NCBI GenBank assembly: GCA_949358305.1
Contig: OX442314.1
Location: 496,001 to 560,000 of the forward strand
Source of the DNA: Strigamia acuminata
Taxonomy: Eukaryota > Arthropoda > Chilopoda > Geophilomorpha > Linotaeniidae
Reading direction: 5' to 3'
Length of the DNA stretch: 64,000 nucleotides
In this document: piece after piece, positions 43,701-58,700 of the stretch
Numbering within the stretch: position 1 is the stretch's first letter
Layout of the letters: each line of letters begins with the position of its first letter
Translations under genes and position numbers: made by a program
Notes under the pieces: generated by a model
What the model saw: the letters and a program-made list of their open reading frames with translations, nothing else
The model's database searches: none
Told to the model about the DNA's origin: nothing

Positions 43701-46700
43701 TTCGTGGGCTCTCGGGGGTTGAGGAACCATGGCTACATCGCTCTGGATGACGTCACGTTGAGTCCGGAATGCTTCGGAATTGGTAAATAAATAAATATGG
43801 AGATTTTGAGATTTGGTTTTGGAAATTAATTACAATTTTTGATTTGTTTGCTTTTTTTTTAGGGGTTAATTTGACTGATGAAGAAAAACAAGGTAGGATC
43901 ATGTTTTGCAGTGTTTGTTTCTACTTTTGTTTGAGTCTGATGAAATTTATCAAAAATTTGATAAAATTCATTTTGAGTCTGATGAAATTTATCAAAAATT
44001 TGATAAAATTCATTTTGAGTCTGATGAAATTTATCAAAATTTATCAAAAATTTGATGAAATTCGTTTTGAGTCTGATGAAATTTAAAATTAATACAATTT
44101 GACAAAAATTTATATAACTTTCTCAAGAATTTGATAAAATTTATTGAAATTTATCAGAAATTTGACAAAATTTATTGAAATTTCTCACAAATTTGACAAA
44201 AATTTATAAAAATTTTTCAGGAATTTGGTAAAATTCATTGAAATTTCTCAAAAATTTGACAAAATTTATTGAAATTTCTCACAAATTTGACAATTTATTG
44301 AAGTTAAGGGTGCGGCGGATAGGATACAATCCGACCCAAACCGAATTCGGATTAAATTGAATCGGATTCGGAAGGTCTCAAATCAATCCGATTAAATCGG
44401 ATTGGATAATTCAAAATTTTATTCATACATTCTGGATAGGATTGGGGAAAAAACCGATCCTTATAATCCGAAATTCAAAAAATCAATTTAAATGCACTTC
44501 ATTTTAAATTCTTTTTCGACTTATTTTGGTCAGTTTTGCACTTAATTTATCCGTTTTTGGTCTTTTCTGAACTTAATTCATCAGTTTTTGGTCATTTTTG
44601 CACTTAAATTCATCAGTTTGAAACGTATGGACGTCTCAATCCTATCCGCAATCCGCACTCGGTTTGAATTGAATGAGGATAGGATGGGCCACCATTTTTT
44701 TCACAGATAGGATTGGATATTTGGTTCATCCATCTGAAATTTTTTGCACTGGATTGGATTTTTAAAAAGTTTGATTCAAACCGATTCAAACGTACCCTTG
44801 ATTGAAATTGATCAAAATTTATAAAAGATTTGACGAAATGTTTGAAAAATTGATGATTTATCCAAATTAATCTAAAAGTGGAACCAAATTCATCAAGATT
44901 TGTGAAAAGAATGGATAAAGGCAAGTGTGGCTGAAAACTCTCCAGGAGACATTTTTTAATCACATCCGAAGTAAATCCAAATTGATCAAGATTTTTAGTC
45001 GAGTTTAAATTTTGACTTTTTCACTGTTGACATCATTTGCAATAATGATTCAGCGTGAAATATAAATCACCAACATCACCGCGAAAATCCGTCGTGCAGC
45101 TATTAATCCTCTTCCTTTCATCTGGTTGAGCAAACTGCCACGTGGCGTCGATGGAAAATAATTTAGAGCCTTGGCGTTGCCACAGCGAATCAACAAGTTT
45201 TTCTAAATGCCCAGAGCCTTTGTACACAATCCAATCCACACATGGCTGACACTTTGATGATTTAATTGGAAGTGGAACTGCTTTTTCAAAGGTTGAACAA
45301 ATGTGTGGTATCGATGGTGGCCACCTGCTCGTCTTTGTACTCTTTGAGCAAATTACAAGCTTGATTGCTAACACAAAATTTGGCACAAAATGTCAACTAA
45401 AATTCAATTTGCTTTTGAAATAAGTGTGCTTGTGTTAAGTGATGGGTTTTCTACATTTTAGTGCTTTAGAAGAGTAATGAAATTATGTTTTTCCTTGAAA
45501 TACATTGGGGATAGAGTGGAAAAAATGAATGCAAACTAGATTACAATGGAGTTAAAGCTGTCGTGGAGATTCAATTACTTCTTGCAGTTTCTAGTGTTTT
45601 TATCTTTTTTTATTATACCTTCACAAAATGCATAGTTTTTCATTTTTTATTTATTTATTCATTTTTTATTTTGTATGAAATCCAATCAATGGGTTGATTC
45701 AATAGACAATTGATTTTTCTTGGTGAAAATTACGAAATACTTGTTTACTTGTGCGGTGATACAATACATGGAAATACTGTGCTTTGTTTGAACCAGAATA
45801 TTTGAGCTAGCTTTTGAATTGTAGCATCTGAATCTTGTTCTGAAAATTGGTAGGGATGCCTACCAAGTTGGGAGGTTGGTTGGTGCGCGATCGTTAGAAA
45901 GTTCCGGAAGCTCCGACTCGTTATTTGGCTTCTTATCGCTCGATTCCTCCCACGACTACAAAGAAAACTTTAGCTTTGCTGCAACTCCCGAAGCGCGATA
46001 TCTTGTTAGCATCAGAATATTTGAGTTAGTTCTGAATATTAGTGTAAACTCATGTAGAGTCGTGTTCAAAAAAACTGGACCTTCACTCTGTGCTGGGAAT
46101 TGAAATTGTGAGTAATTTTGTATTTTGCCACTAGGTGAAACACCAGGCATTAACAGGTGATAATACTTGTACAATACTTGCCAGTCTAGAGTGAAGGTCT
46201 AGTTTTTTTGAACACGACTGTACAATAGAGTGCTGATTATCAGTACGTTGGTCAAGAGAACAAATGGTGAACTGAACAGTGGTGATTGACATTTTATCCA
46301 CTTTTTAAGTCGATTTTTGTTTTCGTATCCAATACAGAAGTGTATAAAACTATACTCTTGTTGAGCTCAAGAAGACCCCCAAATCCCATTGGTCGAGCCT
46401 CATTACTACTAACTCTGTATACTACCACTAGGAGAAGTAGTTTTGACTTTTATTTATTTTTGTGATTGTTATGACCATTTAAGTTAATATAATTTTGATT
46501 TTTCTTATTAAAAAATGTTATTTCCATTTATGAAATGTAGTTTTATGCACATATAAATGTAAAACTCATGTTTGTTCTGTTTATTGGTTGCTTTGTCTGG
46601 AAAGCATATAATTTTGAAATTTTGGCTGTTACATAGGCAATCGATTACAATGTCTGTACATTGTAATGCAATTCTGGTATTTGGGTCTTTTTTTTTGGAT

Positions 46701-49700
46701 CACTACACCAGTAAAAAGGCTCGACCAATGGGATTTGGGGGCTTTTTTGAGTTCAACAAAAGTATAATGACCATTTCTTGAACAAATTAGTTTTATGGAC
46801 AGTGAATGTTCCCCGATCAGTTCGGATAATCGAAGCTTCACTGTAGTCCAAAATTTAATAAATTGATCTTTTAGGTCATTTCTTATAATTCAGCACCTTT
46901 TCAACACACTTTATTTTGACCATTGCCTAACGTAGGCTTAATCATTTTGTAGACAATGATTGTAGGCTTAGGTTGTGATTTGGTGCAATTTTGACAAATC
47001 TAGCTCAAAATACTAGGCGCATTCAATTACTGTTTGTCTAAATTTTCGGCTCGTTCAAATTTTTAGACGAAATGTTTTGTTTCTGAATGCTGCTAAACTA
47101 TCAAACTTTATCAAGAATTCCAGATCAAATTCTAGGTCATCACCAACGCTGCAAGTCGCACATGGGTACCATATTTTTTCGAGGTTTTCTTTCCCTTGCT
47201 TTTTTTCTATTGTTTCCAGTTCAAATAATAACTATAGTGATGATTATTATTGTTGTTTACTCTTAAAAAAATAACTGCTCCAAAATTGTACCTACAAGGG
47301 AACCACGTGAATAAGTCATCACAGATTTTGACCATTTTTTGGCCAGATGTCTAAAGTCTAAATTGTTGCGATCGATCTAACGGAAATTCAAGATGGCTGC
47401 CAACAAGATCCGATTTGAACGAGAGAACTCGTTGCATGGAGATTTAAACGACCTAAATAGGTCGTTTATTTTCAGCCCGTTTAAACGGGTTTAGATGATC
47501 GTTTATGAGTTTCCTGCACTACATACTCATTTCAAATTCAAAGTATCTGAAATAATTTTAAAAATATTTGCCGAGTAAATGACTTTTTCCACCCTGAGGT
47601 TGACCGTGAAATTGTTGAAAAATTGGCAGCAGCACTTAAGGCAAATGGTGGCCAACCCTGCTTTAAGTGTCTTGTTATTCTCATTGAGCACAAGGGACAT
47701 TCTGTGTCATTAATCTTACTTAACAAATCTCCTAAGTTAAAGATTGCTTGATCTGTAACAACTGCTTAAATACTATTGTGGTGCCATAACACTAAAACTA
47801 GATGATACTGTGGTGAAATACAATGGGACTGGCAATGGGACTGGTATTCGGAAAATATCAGTTACCATATTTTATCAATTAAGAGCTGCGGCTTTATTCA
47901 GAACTGCCATTTTTGTCAGCAATTACAATTTTGGTTTTTCCTTTGTTACATTTGTTTAATGTAACTAACGAAGTCTGAACGTCATGAACGAAGCGTACGT
48001 TTATCGTCCATGAGGTTAAATAAGGAAACAATACCGTACTTTTGCAAAAATACGGTATTCAATAAAGCCATCAATCATAACTAAACCTGTGTCTTTGGTC
48101 GTATTTCGGTGGATATTCATCGAGTGTGTTGTGTCCAGCGCCCCGTGGCTCTCCCCCGATCACGTGACGTCCGTCCAAACACTCACAAGTTGAATTTTTT
48201 GTTTATTTGTGAGGACCTCAGTCGCGGCTACTATTCGAGGGCGACTCTTAATCAGTAAAATACGGTATTTTGAACATGCTCAATTTAAATGCGAATTTGT
48301 TGTAACGTATCAATGAGTTTTTGCACCATCTGGTGGATACAGCCAAAAGCACTCATTGTGCAGGTGAGCTTGAAGCTAAGCAGGGAAGATTTTTATGGCC
48401 ATGGCTGTATGTCATCGGTTAACGATGTGAGATGCATTAGTGTATCTTTCTATCTCTATTCAGAGAAATTCAATACTCTCGTAGCATAAATTTTCCTGGG
48501 AACAGTAGCAAAATTGATTTGAACCCAGGCTCTGTAAGCTCAGTAAGTTGCATAATTGGAAAATCTGACATGTTTTCAATTTGCTATTTGCATTCTAATC
48601 ATTTCAATGGAAATAAAGATCAAAGCAGTGTTTGTGTTACAAATAAATGATGTGTTTCAGAAATGACACACCATTGCTCTAATAATTTGTATGCAAATGT
48701 TAGGCTCTTGTATTTGGCAATTCAGTTTGGCTGTTTGATTGAACCTTGCACATTCTGCTCACTAGCTGTTGAATAAATCATGAGTTTATCAAAATTCAAA
48801 TCAATATTCTATATAGTGCAAGTGTTGTTTTGAAAAAGACTTATTTCAAAGGAAAAAAAAAACATTTTAATCAAAATATAAAGAATTGTGCCGGATTACG
48901 CCTAACTGTGGACTGTGCTCTACGACGCGGAAAAGTAGTTCTGTTTATTTTCAATGAAATTTAGTGTAAAAAGTGATTAGAAGGATGGATTTTATTTAAT
49001 TGGTAATGAAATGTTTATTTTATTTGCTAAAATATGCTTTTTTTCCCTTTTAATCAATGAAACAATGTTAGCATAGGTTGTTGGTTTCTTTTGGCAGGTG
49101 AACAAAGTTTATTGGTTGTTTTGCCTAGTTAGATAACAATTCCGGTCTTATGGGCTACTTTTTTGTGCCACCATACCAGTGATACGGCTTGAATTAGGAC
49201 AACGTTGTATCGGGACAGAGTTCAATATTGTATACAAGTGGTGACGCAAAAGCAACTAAAGTCAGTATAGTCACTGGTAATGTGGCACAAATTGCTTTGT
49301 TGTAATTTGTGCAGTTGCATGTTATTTAGGTGCCTGTTCTGTTTTTTTTTCAATCAAGTTAATTATGAAATGTGATTGAAAAGGTTCTGGACCTGTATCC
49401 AAACACCGAGGGATTTGATTGACCAACTTGATACACTTGGTGGATTGGATGCAATCAAAACAACAAGACTCGCAAGTCAGCTGTGTCTTGTAAACAAAAT
49501 TAGTTTGCTTCAACGTGATTTTGATCAACTTGTCAAGGTTATTCTTTGATGCGATTCTAAGTGAATCTGATTGCCTGACCTCACTTTGATTCTATAAATC
49601 TACATCCACACCAGGCTGAAGTTGGCACCACATTCACATTCGCCCAAACTACAGATAAAACAAATATCTTTTTTTTACCACGGATTTTAATGGTTTTACA

Positions 49701-52700
49701 CCAAAAGATAGCGGACTTTCTCCTTAACAAACCCTGAAAAGCCCAAGTCTCGACCCCTCTTAGTTTTCGAGCGGCAACCATTTGAATATTTTGCAACAAG
49801 ATTTTTACTAAATTTCCAAATATGGTGGCACAGTTTCAAACTCGAATATCTCAGCAAGTTAACCACGGGTTCTTTTTTTTTTAAAAAACACTTGTGCTTT
49901 TCAAGGTTTGTTAAGGAGAAAGTTCTCTATCTTTTGGTGTAAAAACCATTGAAATCCGTGGTAAAAAGAATTGGGATTTGTTCTATCTGTAGTTTGGGCG
50001 AAAGTCACATTCACAAATTAATCTATAATTTAATTACTGCATATCAAAGTGGCATCAGAAATGCGCTCCTTTTCTTAAATATTTGAAAGCAATTTTACCT
50101 CCCACTGAAAAAATCAATAAGTGCATTGAAAGTTAGTATTTGTGTGGTTTTTGGCGTTTTTATAAACAACAACAAAAGAGAATGAGACCTTGCTGAACCA
50201 TGAACCGGTAAATGTGAAGTGTTTGGTTGCCATTTTTAAATTGGTTGTAACAGCAGAAACCAGGCTACATAAATCACCTGAGAAATCACTCTGGTTGTGC
50301 GGTCTGTTTTTGCAGTTTTTTACTATGGTTTATGACCAGGGATGAAAGAAGCTGGAACACTTCGTAAGGCCTTTCCGGTAAAAGATTTGGAAACGGATTG
50401 CTGTTCCGGTTTAAAATCACCATTAATTATTTAAATTAATTAAATAAATAATTAGGAGCTTATCTTGTTTATCTTCTTCGAAACCGGTGGACGGATTTAG
50501 AATCTGAAAAGTATACCCAACAGCTCGATGCCATGGTCAGGGATTAAGTGCATCGATATTAATATTAATATTGTTAATCAGTGTTGTATCGAACGCGAAC
50601 TATTAGTTCACATCCGTGAACGAAGTTCATTTGTTCACGAACTTCGTTCACTTTTAATGGTGAACGCGAACGTCGCAAAACGATACTTTTTGTTGGAAAA
50701 ATCACAATTTTGAAAAGTGAACGTGAACTATTGGTACAAGTTCGTGAACTTAAACTAAGTTCACCTTGAAAAAAATTGCAGTGAACGTAAACACGAACGT
50801 GTTCACACGATGATGAACGTGAACTTGAACGCATGCACACGATGACGAACGTGAGCTTGGAACACGTTCACATCTAAGTGAACAAGATACAACACTGATA
50901 TTAAAAAGTTTTTCTACACTACGGCCATAAATGAAAGAATGGACTTTACTGATGACTCAAAAACGGGACTTGTTGAAAAATTGGCATTTCGGTATTCGCT
51001 GTTTAAAAAACCGTTAAACCGGTAATTTTCGGTAATAAAGTAAAATAAAATAGCTACAATGTTAAATAGTTTTATTTTAATTTTCTTTTATTAAAAAGTA
51101 AAATTTTAAAAAATTTTTTTTTTTTGAAGATTTTTTCACATTTTGAATACGATTTTTAATACATTTCATGTTCTGATTTTAAAAAATTATTTTCTAGTTA
51201 ATGTGTCTGCTTAAATCAGTTAATGGGACAGAATTCAGGGTCAAGTTAATAACACACTTCTTCAACTGTGTTTGTAATTTTGACGCCATTTATAAAACAT
51301 ACAAAAAACTTTCAATAATTTTGAGAATTTTTTTTTAAATATGGTAATAACAATAATAATAATAATAAATAATAGTAAAGTATAAAAGTAGAGAAGTTGT
51401 TTTGTAAATAAATGTACTTGCTCTTTTAAACTCGAGTTTCAATCAAACAAGGTCAAGGAAAGGGAAAGGGGAACCTCAGTAAGTCAAACCCCTCATATTC
51501 CTAAAAATATTTCAAATACTATTGGACCAAATTTTTACTCAAAAAATATATACCGTAAAAAAAATAATAATAATTAATTGAAAATAAAAGTAGTTAAAAT
51601 CTAACCATTTCCATCCCTAAAATGAAATATTTCCGCGGTGTTTTCCAAATTTTTCTCCCATTAAAAATATAGGTAACAAAACCGAACTATAGACGGAATT
51701 CGGTTTTTTAAAAAAAAATACCAGTTTTTGGTACCGGTAAATACCGGTAGAGAAACCCTACGAGTGATGATCCGATAGGATTTGCACCGAACAAGAATTG
51801 GTTAATTAGCTTCCCAATGTAAAGCGATTGGTTATCTATAAATATATGAATGTGGTGTGGCTGGTTTCTGTGGTTTGGTGGAGTCATAGATAACAAGCAG
51901 CGGTGTATCTGCCTGGCAACTGGCAGGACCAATCTAGGATTGATTCTCTTATCCGGCTTGTTAGTCTTTTCTTATTTGTCTTTTTATAAAAGTGCCACTG
52001 ATGATAACGCAAAACTTATCTTAAGGCAGTGGCTAAGATCCATTCATATCGATTTGTTTCGATGTTCTCGAGGTTTTAGCTTCTTTTTTTCTTAGAAGGG
52101 GGGCATAGTCCCCCCAGACCTAACCTAATCTGTTTTTAGCAAAGTAGACCAAACAGTGTCCATATTTCAATGCATCTCTCAACCAATCACAGTGCGTCAT
52201 GAAAATAATACGTTCACGTCGTTATCTTAATTTAGTTGCGTAAATAAAAGTGGTGAGTGGCATTGAGGTATGGTTAGAATGTGAATACTAGTAGTGAGTG
52301 TTGTTTGGCAGCTTAATCGAATAAAGTGTGCACTCATTTTGCTCAATGTGTTTTTCCATCCTTCACACTCGATTGCTCAAATGCCATTGGATGAGTCGCC
52401 ATGGAAACTGAGATGGGGGGTTTAAGGTTTAATGTGGATTGTGGATCACATATAGAAAGTCAATAATTGTGCAATATCTAGTTGGGTATTAATCGAAATG
52501 GACGGACGAGAGAAAATTGATTGAATTTTGGTGACAAATGGTTGGGACATTGCGAGTTTGGGCCGTGTCGCTTAAGAATCGTTGGGAAGATTTATTGTTT
52601 AATCATGAGAAGCTGGCGCAGGTTTTTGCGAAAACGCCGTCTTGCACCCGCCTTTACGCCGATCGATGGCGCTCGTGGGCGGTGCGGATGGCGGATGGCG

Positions 52701-55700
52701 AATCGATCGATCCAACAGACAAATTCACTTCCGCGTGGGAGGAATCTAATTTAATACGCACAAACGAATAATTAGGGAATATTGGTCGGCAAAGAAAACA
52801 AGCAATAGGTATTATTACGGATTTAATACGTCAAAGCAGATTTTCTTTCTCTCTTTCTTGTTGCTAATTGGGAAAAGTAGCTATTTTTTGTTGACATTTG
52901 AAGTAACTGTTATTAATAACCACACTTGTCGACACTAGGTGTCTTCAATTTCAAATTGTGAAAAAAAACTGATTATACAAACAAATCGGCAAATAATTTC
53001 TTATCAGGAAATGAATACATTAATATAGAGTTTGCGGACATGCCTTTATCCTTATAAAAATTGATTCTTAAGATCTTATAGTATTATAACCTTATGAAGT
53101 TACGAACTTGGTTGCGGCAAATTTCCTTATAACCCTAAGTTATGTTCGTAAACTAGAAATTTTGATCACATGATAGCATGATCAAAACAACATGGATAGA
53201 GTAAGTGAAACTCTTGTAGGCTCTCTCCACAGGACAATACCCAATTTGAGAAATCATAAGGAAACGACTTCCGATTGGCTGCCTTATTTTATAAGATACT
53301 TTCATAAAAATCCATTTCCCTTATGCTTATAGTCCGTCCTTATGCTTATGATGCCATATTTTTAGCAGGAAAGTTAATGTTTGTTATTTTATATTTGTTT
53401 TTAAAAAATTTTAATATAATTAATTTTAATTTTTTAACATATATAAAATAACAAACATTAATATTACTGCTAAAAATAAATAAAAAAAATAAAAGTAAAA
53501 ATTGTCACAGACAACAGGATTTGAACCTGTGTAGAAAGATTCCTGATTCATTGCCTTAACCACTGAGCCACCACAACACACTATTGTTGCCTTCATGCAG
53601 GCAGTCATGTTGGTGAATAAAGTTATGATGTCATATGTCATGTGATATCAAATTACCTGGGTTCCAGAGTAAGGTTTGAACAGGCTAATCACCAAGTGTA
53701 GTGCTACACTTGACCTTTTTACTCAAAAAATCAAAAAATGGTGTTTCAACACACAGTAAGGAATCCTGTGTGTTTTTCAACACACAGTAAGGAATCCTGT
53801 GTGTTGTAACTGTTTATAACAATGTGAGAGAGAGGTGCATTTTAATATGAGAAAAAGAGATTGTTTAGGTCATGTGAATGTTTTATTTACAAACAATTTT
53901 AACAATTGTGGATTACACACTCTTGCGGTCTCCTTGTTAGCCACGTATGTCAATAAAACAGAAGACATGAGATAGATTCTGAAGTGAACACAGACTACAG
54001 CCTCCTCTTGTTTACTCTGCGTGATATCGTATCCGATGACAATTTCTGTTGACTGTTTCGATGCAATGCAATACAGTTAGCAATTGTGATGTACACCCTG
54101 ACCGAGCGTTGCGGATGTATCACGGGAAACTCTTCACTCAACTTGAATTATAAGAGTTTCTTCAAATAACATTAACATTAATTTAATAATAGAAAAGTGA
54201 CAATATTTACAATAAATAAAAGCTAAAACAAGAAGATATATGGTAATCTTAAAAATAGCACATTAAACTTAAATAAATCAAAGAATATTAATTATTAGAT
54301 TAGATGCATAGAATCATGCATCACACAATGGTTAGGGGCCCCAAAGAGCATTCAAATCATAAGCAGGAGGTCCTTTTCTTCATTTTGCTTTAAGGCGAAA
54401 AATGTGTAATTGTGGGTGATGTCATGAGCAGAACGGTAGAAAATTGACTCTTCTCTTTGTTTTTGACATCCCGAAAGATAGAAATTTAATTTTTCTCAAA
54501 AGGACTGCCCTGCTAGGCAAATCATTTCCCCCTGCAGTGTAGTGCTCAAATATGGGTATACAGTAACAGTTATTTGTCAACAAACTTGAAAATGAGTCAA
54601 CATAAACATAAACGTTAAATTCGTCTTTTGACATTTTGTTTTAAATAAATAAATTTTTCTTTTGTTATGGGACAAGATTAACAGTTTGCATTTTTACACT
54701 AGGTGCATTCCAAAACTCCCGTTTCAGCCATGTCGTGTTATCAGGTATGACGTCACATCGGGAAAAATTCCGTGTCTGTGGCGCTAACACGGCTGAAACG
54801 AAAACGAGTATGAAAGCACGTTTTAGCAGACACGATTTGTGTGTTAGGACTGCCATCGATGGTGCTTGGATTTTGGCGCGATTGTTGATGTGAATTCGTC
54901 GGCTGTTATAAACCTAGCCATTCTTCCATCCACAAATAAATAAAATTAGTCAGAATTTGAACATTTTATAAAGATTTTTAAATATTTTATAAATATTTCG
55001 TAAAACAAAATTGCTAAAACAAGGGCAAAATTTTTTTTTGTTTTGACGTTCCTAAACAGGCCTAAAACGACCATAAAACGACACAGAACTGAAACGCCTA
55101 ACACTGGGTTTTGGAATGCACTTACTAAAAATCCCTGACTTTTACACTAAATTTCTGAATATCACCACTATTTTTCCTTATTTCTACACAAAATAAATTC
55201 ATACACATCAAGGACTGGTTTAGGTTAGGTTAGGTTAGGTTAGGTAGAAAAAAGAAGGCGGGGTCGTGTAAAATTTATTTTTTTTTAGTGTACAAATAAG
55301 GGAAAAGAGTGTACAAATAAATGGAACCCACATATCATTGCTAAATGCGCTAAAACGATAACTTGAGGATTTGTTTACTTGCAGCAAACTCTCTTATTGC
55401 CTGTTTATCTACCTGCAGTCATTATGAAATTGTTAAAAATGAACAATAGAGAAGTAGTTCGTAAAATATATCTTTCTACTGTAGGAGAGGAAGCCGCTGA
55501 TTAAAAATAGCAATTACTGGTGTACTGATTATTTTTAGAACCAATCTCCAATCTTGACCTGCTAGTCCGGTCCGGATACAGTTTCAGTTGCAGTTTCAGC
55601 CTTTGTTCCAGCCAGCCACTTTAAATACATTTATTTTGCCTTGAATATAGGATATACTAGTGGAAAGCATAAGTTTGGAAACATCAATAATTCCAAAAAA

Positions 55701-58700
55701 TATTTTTTCTTTCACCTTTGTTGTGTGGAAATAAATGATTGACAAATATGACGAGTTAATACACATTGTTGCCCTTTTATTCAGCCTCAAAACAAAGTGT
55801 TTGAACTTAAAAAAAAATAAAAAATGAGAGAGAAATGATGATTTTTCTTCATCTGTTCCGAAGCAAAAATATGGAAATATGTGTTTCTTGTTGCAAAAGT
55901 TTAGAAACTTGAAGTAAAAAAATTAAAACCACCATTATAAATGACTTTTACCTCAGTATTTGTTAGGATGGCGCTTTCTCCTGATCACTGCAGCAATCCT
56001 TCTCGCCATTGATGATGTCAGTTTTTGTCATCCTCTGTGGTGATTGATTCTCACACTTGTGTTATTGCAGCTTTCATTTCTGGGTTTGTGAGCTCTTAAT
56101 CGTTTCTTCATCAGCAGCTAAATATTTTCCATCGGATTCATATCTGGTGAGTTACCTCACCATGGTAAAAGTGATTTTTTTTGTTTAAAACCATTTCATT
56201 GTGGTCTTGGCCATATGGAAGGGTGCTCTATCTTGTATGAAGGTTACTTGTTGGCCCAAATAAAACTCTCTTTGATGGCAATAGACTTTCCTTGAGAATC
56301 TGCTGATATTTCCCAGCATTCACTGTTTCTTCTATGAATGTTAACTGTCCTGGACCTTTGGAGGATATGCAAACCCAGATCATTAGGTTGAGGGAATACT
56401 TCACAGCTGTGTTCAGACATTTTTGATTATTTTTTTTGCCTTTTCATCGTCAAACATGGACTCCCTGGTCCCCAAATGAAAAGTAGAACTTAGAATTATC
56501 GAAGAAAATAACCGAATTCCACATTTCCGTGGCTCATGCATGCCACTTACTAATTTGTTTGTTGTTCATGTATGATTTGCATCCTGGAACTCCGGATCTG
56601 TAGCTCATACTTTTAAGTTTCCATAGAACAGTGTCTTTTGGGACTGTTATACCTGGTTTAAGTTGCCATTTAATGTGTTATTCATTGGCAAAGAGCTTTG
56701 GTTGATTCCTGACAAGTGTTTTGAGGATCTGAATCTTGCATTCTGTAGATTTTAAGGGTCTTCCAGAACGTTTTCTAGCCGATTTGACCTTTCCACCATC
56801 TTCTTTTACACATTTACAAGCATTTGTTGATGCTTGATGGGGACATCTTCAAAAAGTTAGCAATTTCAGTCAAGAGTTTTCTTCTTAGCTCGGATGTTCA
56901 CTAAAATTTGTTTTTCATCCGCACTTAACATCATGTTTGATCTTAAGTGATTTTATGTTACACTCACGTGACTAGTTATCTGATTTGACTATGTATATGC
57001 TTCTACGTCATGTGTAATCGTCAAGTTTCTAAACTTTTGCAACAGGGAACACATATTTCCATATTTTTGCTTCAGAACAGATGAAGAAAAATCGTCATTT
57101 TTCTCTCATTTTATATTTTTTTTTTAGTTCAAACACTTTGTTTTGAAGCTGTATAAAAGGGCAACAATGTGTATTAACTCGTCATATTTGTCAATCATTT
57201 ATTTCCACACAACAAAAATGAAAGAAAAAATATTTTTTGGAATTATTGATGTTTCCAAACTTATGCTTTCCACTAGTACAGTCGCAACTCTTTATAACGA
57301 ATCGCGATATAACGAATTATCGATGTAACAAATTGTTAAAAATGATTTGGTTGACCAGCCGTAGAAAACCATGTTAAATATTTTTGATATAACGAATTTC
57401 AATATAACGAATTTTCAAAACTGAGACTCACAACTGCCGATGCCCATATGTAGAAACCAAAGGAAAATGAAAAATTTACTGTTTTAGAATGACTGCCAAC
57501 CAAAAGGCAATTCAGCGAACCGATTTCTCAGGTCCCTTACGATTTGTTTTAACGAGGCTCGACTGTATTTTAATGAGTATTAAACAGTCGTTTTGAAACT
57601 GAGCTCGTCCTTATTGGTTGCGAAGGATGACATGATGAGTAATTTGTGTCCTTGAGCTTGTGATATGCCCAACCAATGGGAGTTTGTCACAAGGGTTTGT
57701 AAACAGTGAAGGTCAATAAACATGACTATCAAAAGGTCAATAAAGTTGGACATTCATTCAGGGCGGATTGAACATTGAGCGATCAGGTATCCCCTGAAGA
57801 CGAAGAGAAGAGACAAACGTTTTGAAGTAGAACTACTCTATGTCAAGGAGGACACCACCACTACTCTTGTGACGGAAGTAATTCCAGAATAAACAATACC
57901 ACTATAGAAAGCAATTTATACTTGAGGTCAATCCAAATATTTTATTTCCATCACTTTCACAGGAGTATGAGGATATATGGATTTGACTAGTACAATCAAT
58001 CATGGCAATAATTCAGGTTTAGTGATTTGTGAAAGAAAGAGGAGCGATAATTGGATGCGACACAAATTGTGAGCAATTATGTGTTGGTCACGCATTTTGT
58101 TGTGCCGGCTTTATTTGGAAGTGAGCCTGGACACGTGAACAGCACGTTTACTAACAAGGACTGTTTCAACCAATCCACAAAACTAGGGAATGTGGACTTC
58201 CATCACTGGCAGCATCTCATTAGTGGACACTAATGAGCATGACCATGTGGTAGAAAGTCACTAGTAGGGCTTAAAAATTTACATGTTGTGAACAAGGGGC
58301 CAACCACTGTATCCATCGGGCCTACCACCCAGTTTCTGACTCAGGATTTTATGTTAGCAGGGATTCAGCGGTGTTCATTTTACTTTCAAGATTTTTACAA
58401 AAAAAATTGTAATATACTCTGAACGGATACAACGTTGACCTAATTCCAGCCGGATTATGCCTAACTGTGGACTGTGCTCTACTGTGTGGAAAAGTAGTTC
58501 TGATTCAAAGCATCACCTTTGACAATGAAACAAGTGTTGGTAATCAATCACAATGTCTGGAGTTTGATTACAATTCTGGTGTAACTTTGTGTAACTTTGT
58601 TCGGTCAATGTTTTTACGGTATTTCAACTAATTGTCAGAAAGGATAAGTGAAATGTTGATGCTATCGAGAGCGGAAACTTTAAGACTTTATCTTGCGGCT

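Noticed and set aside
53505-53585. Functional tRNA gene
   Set aside because: Boxes A and B are good but the acceptor stem does not pair.
55221-55246. Telomere or chromosome end
   Set aside because: Only five TTAGG units inside a gene intron; interstitial.
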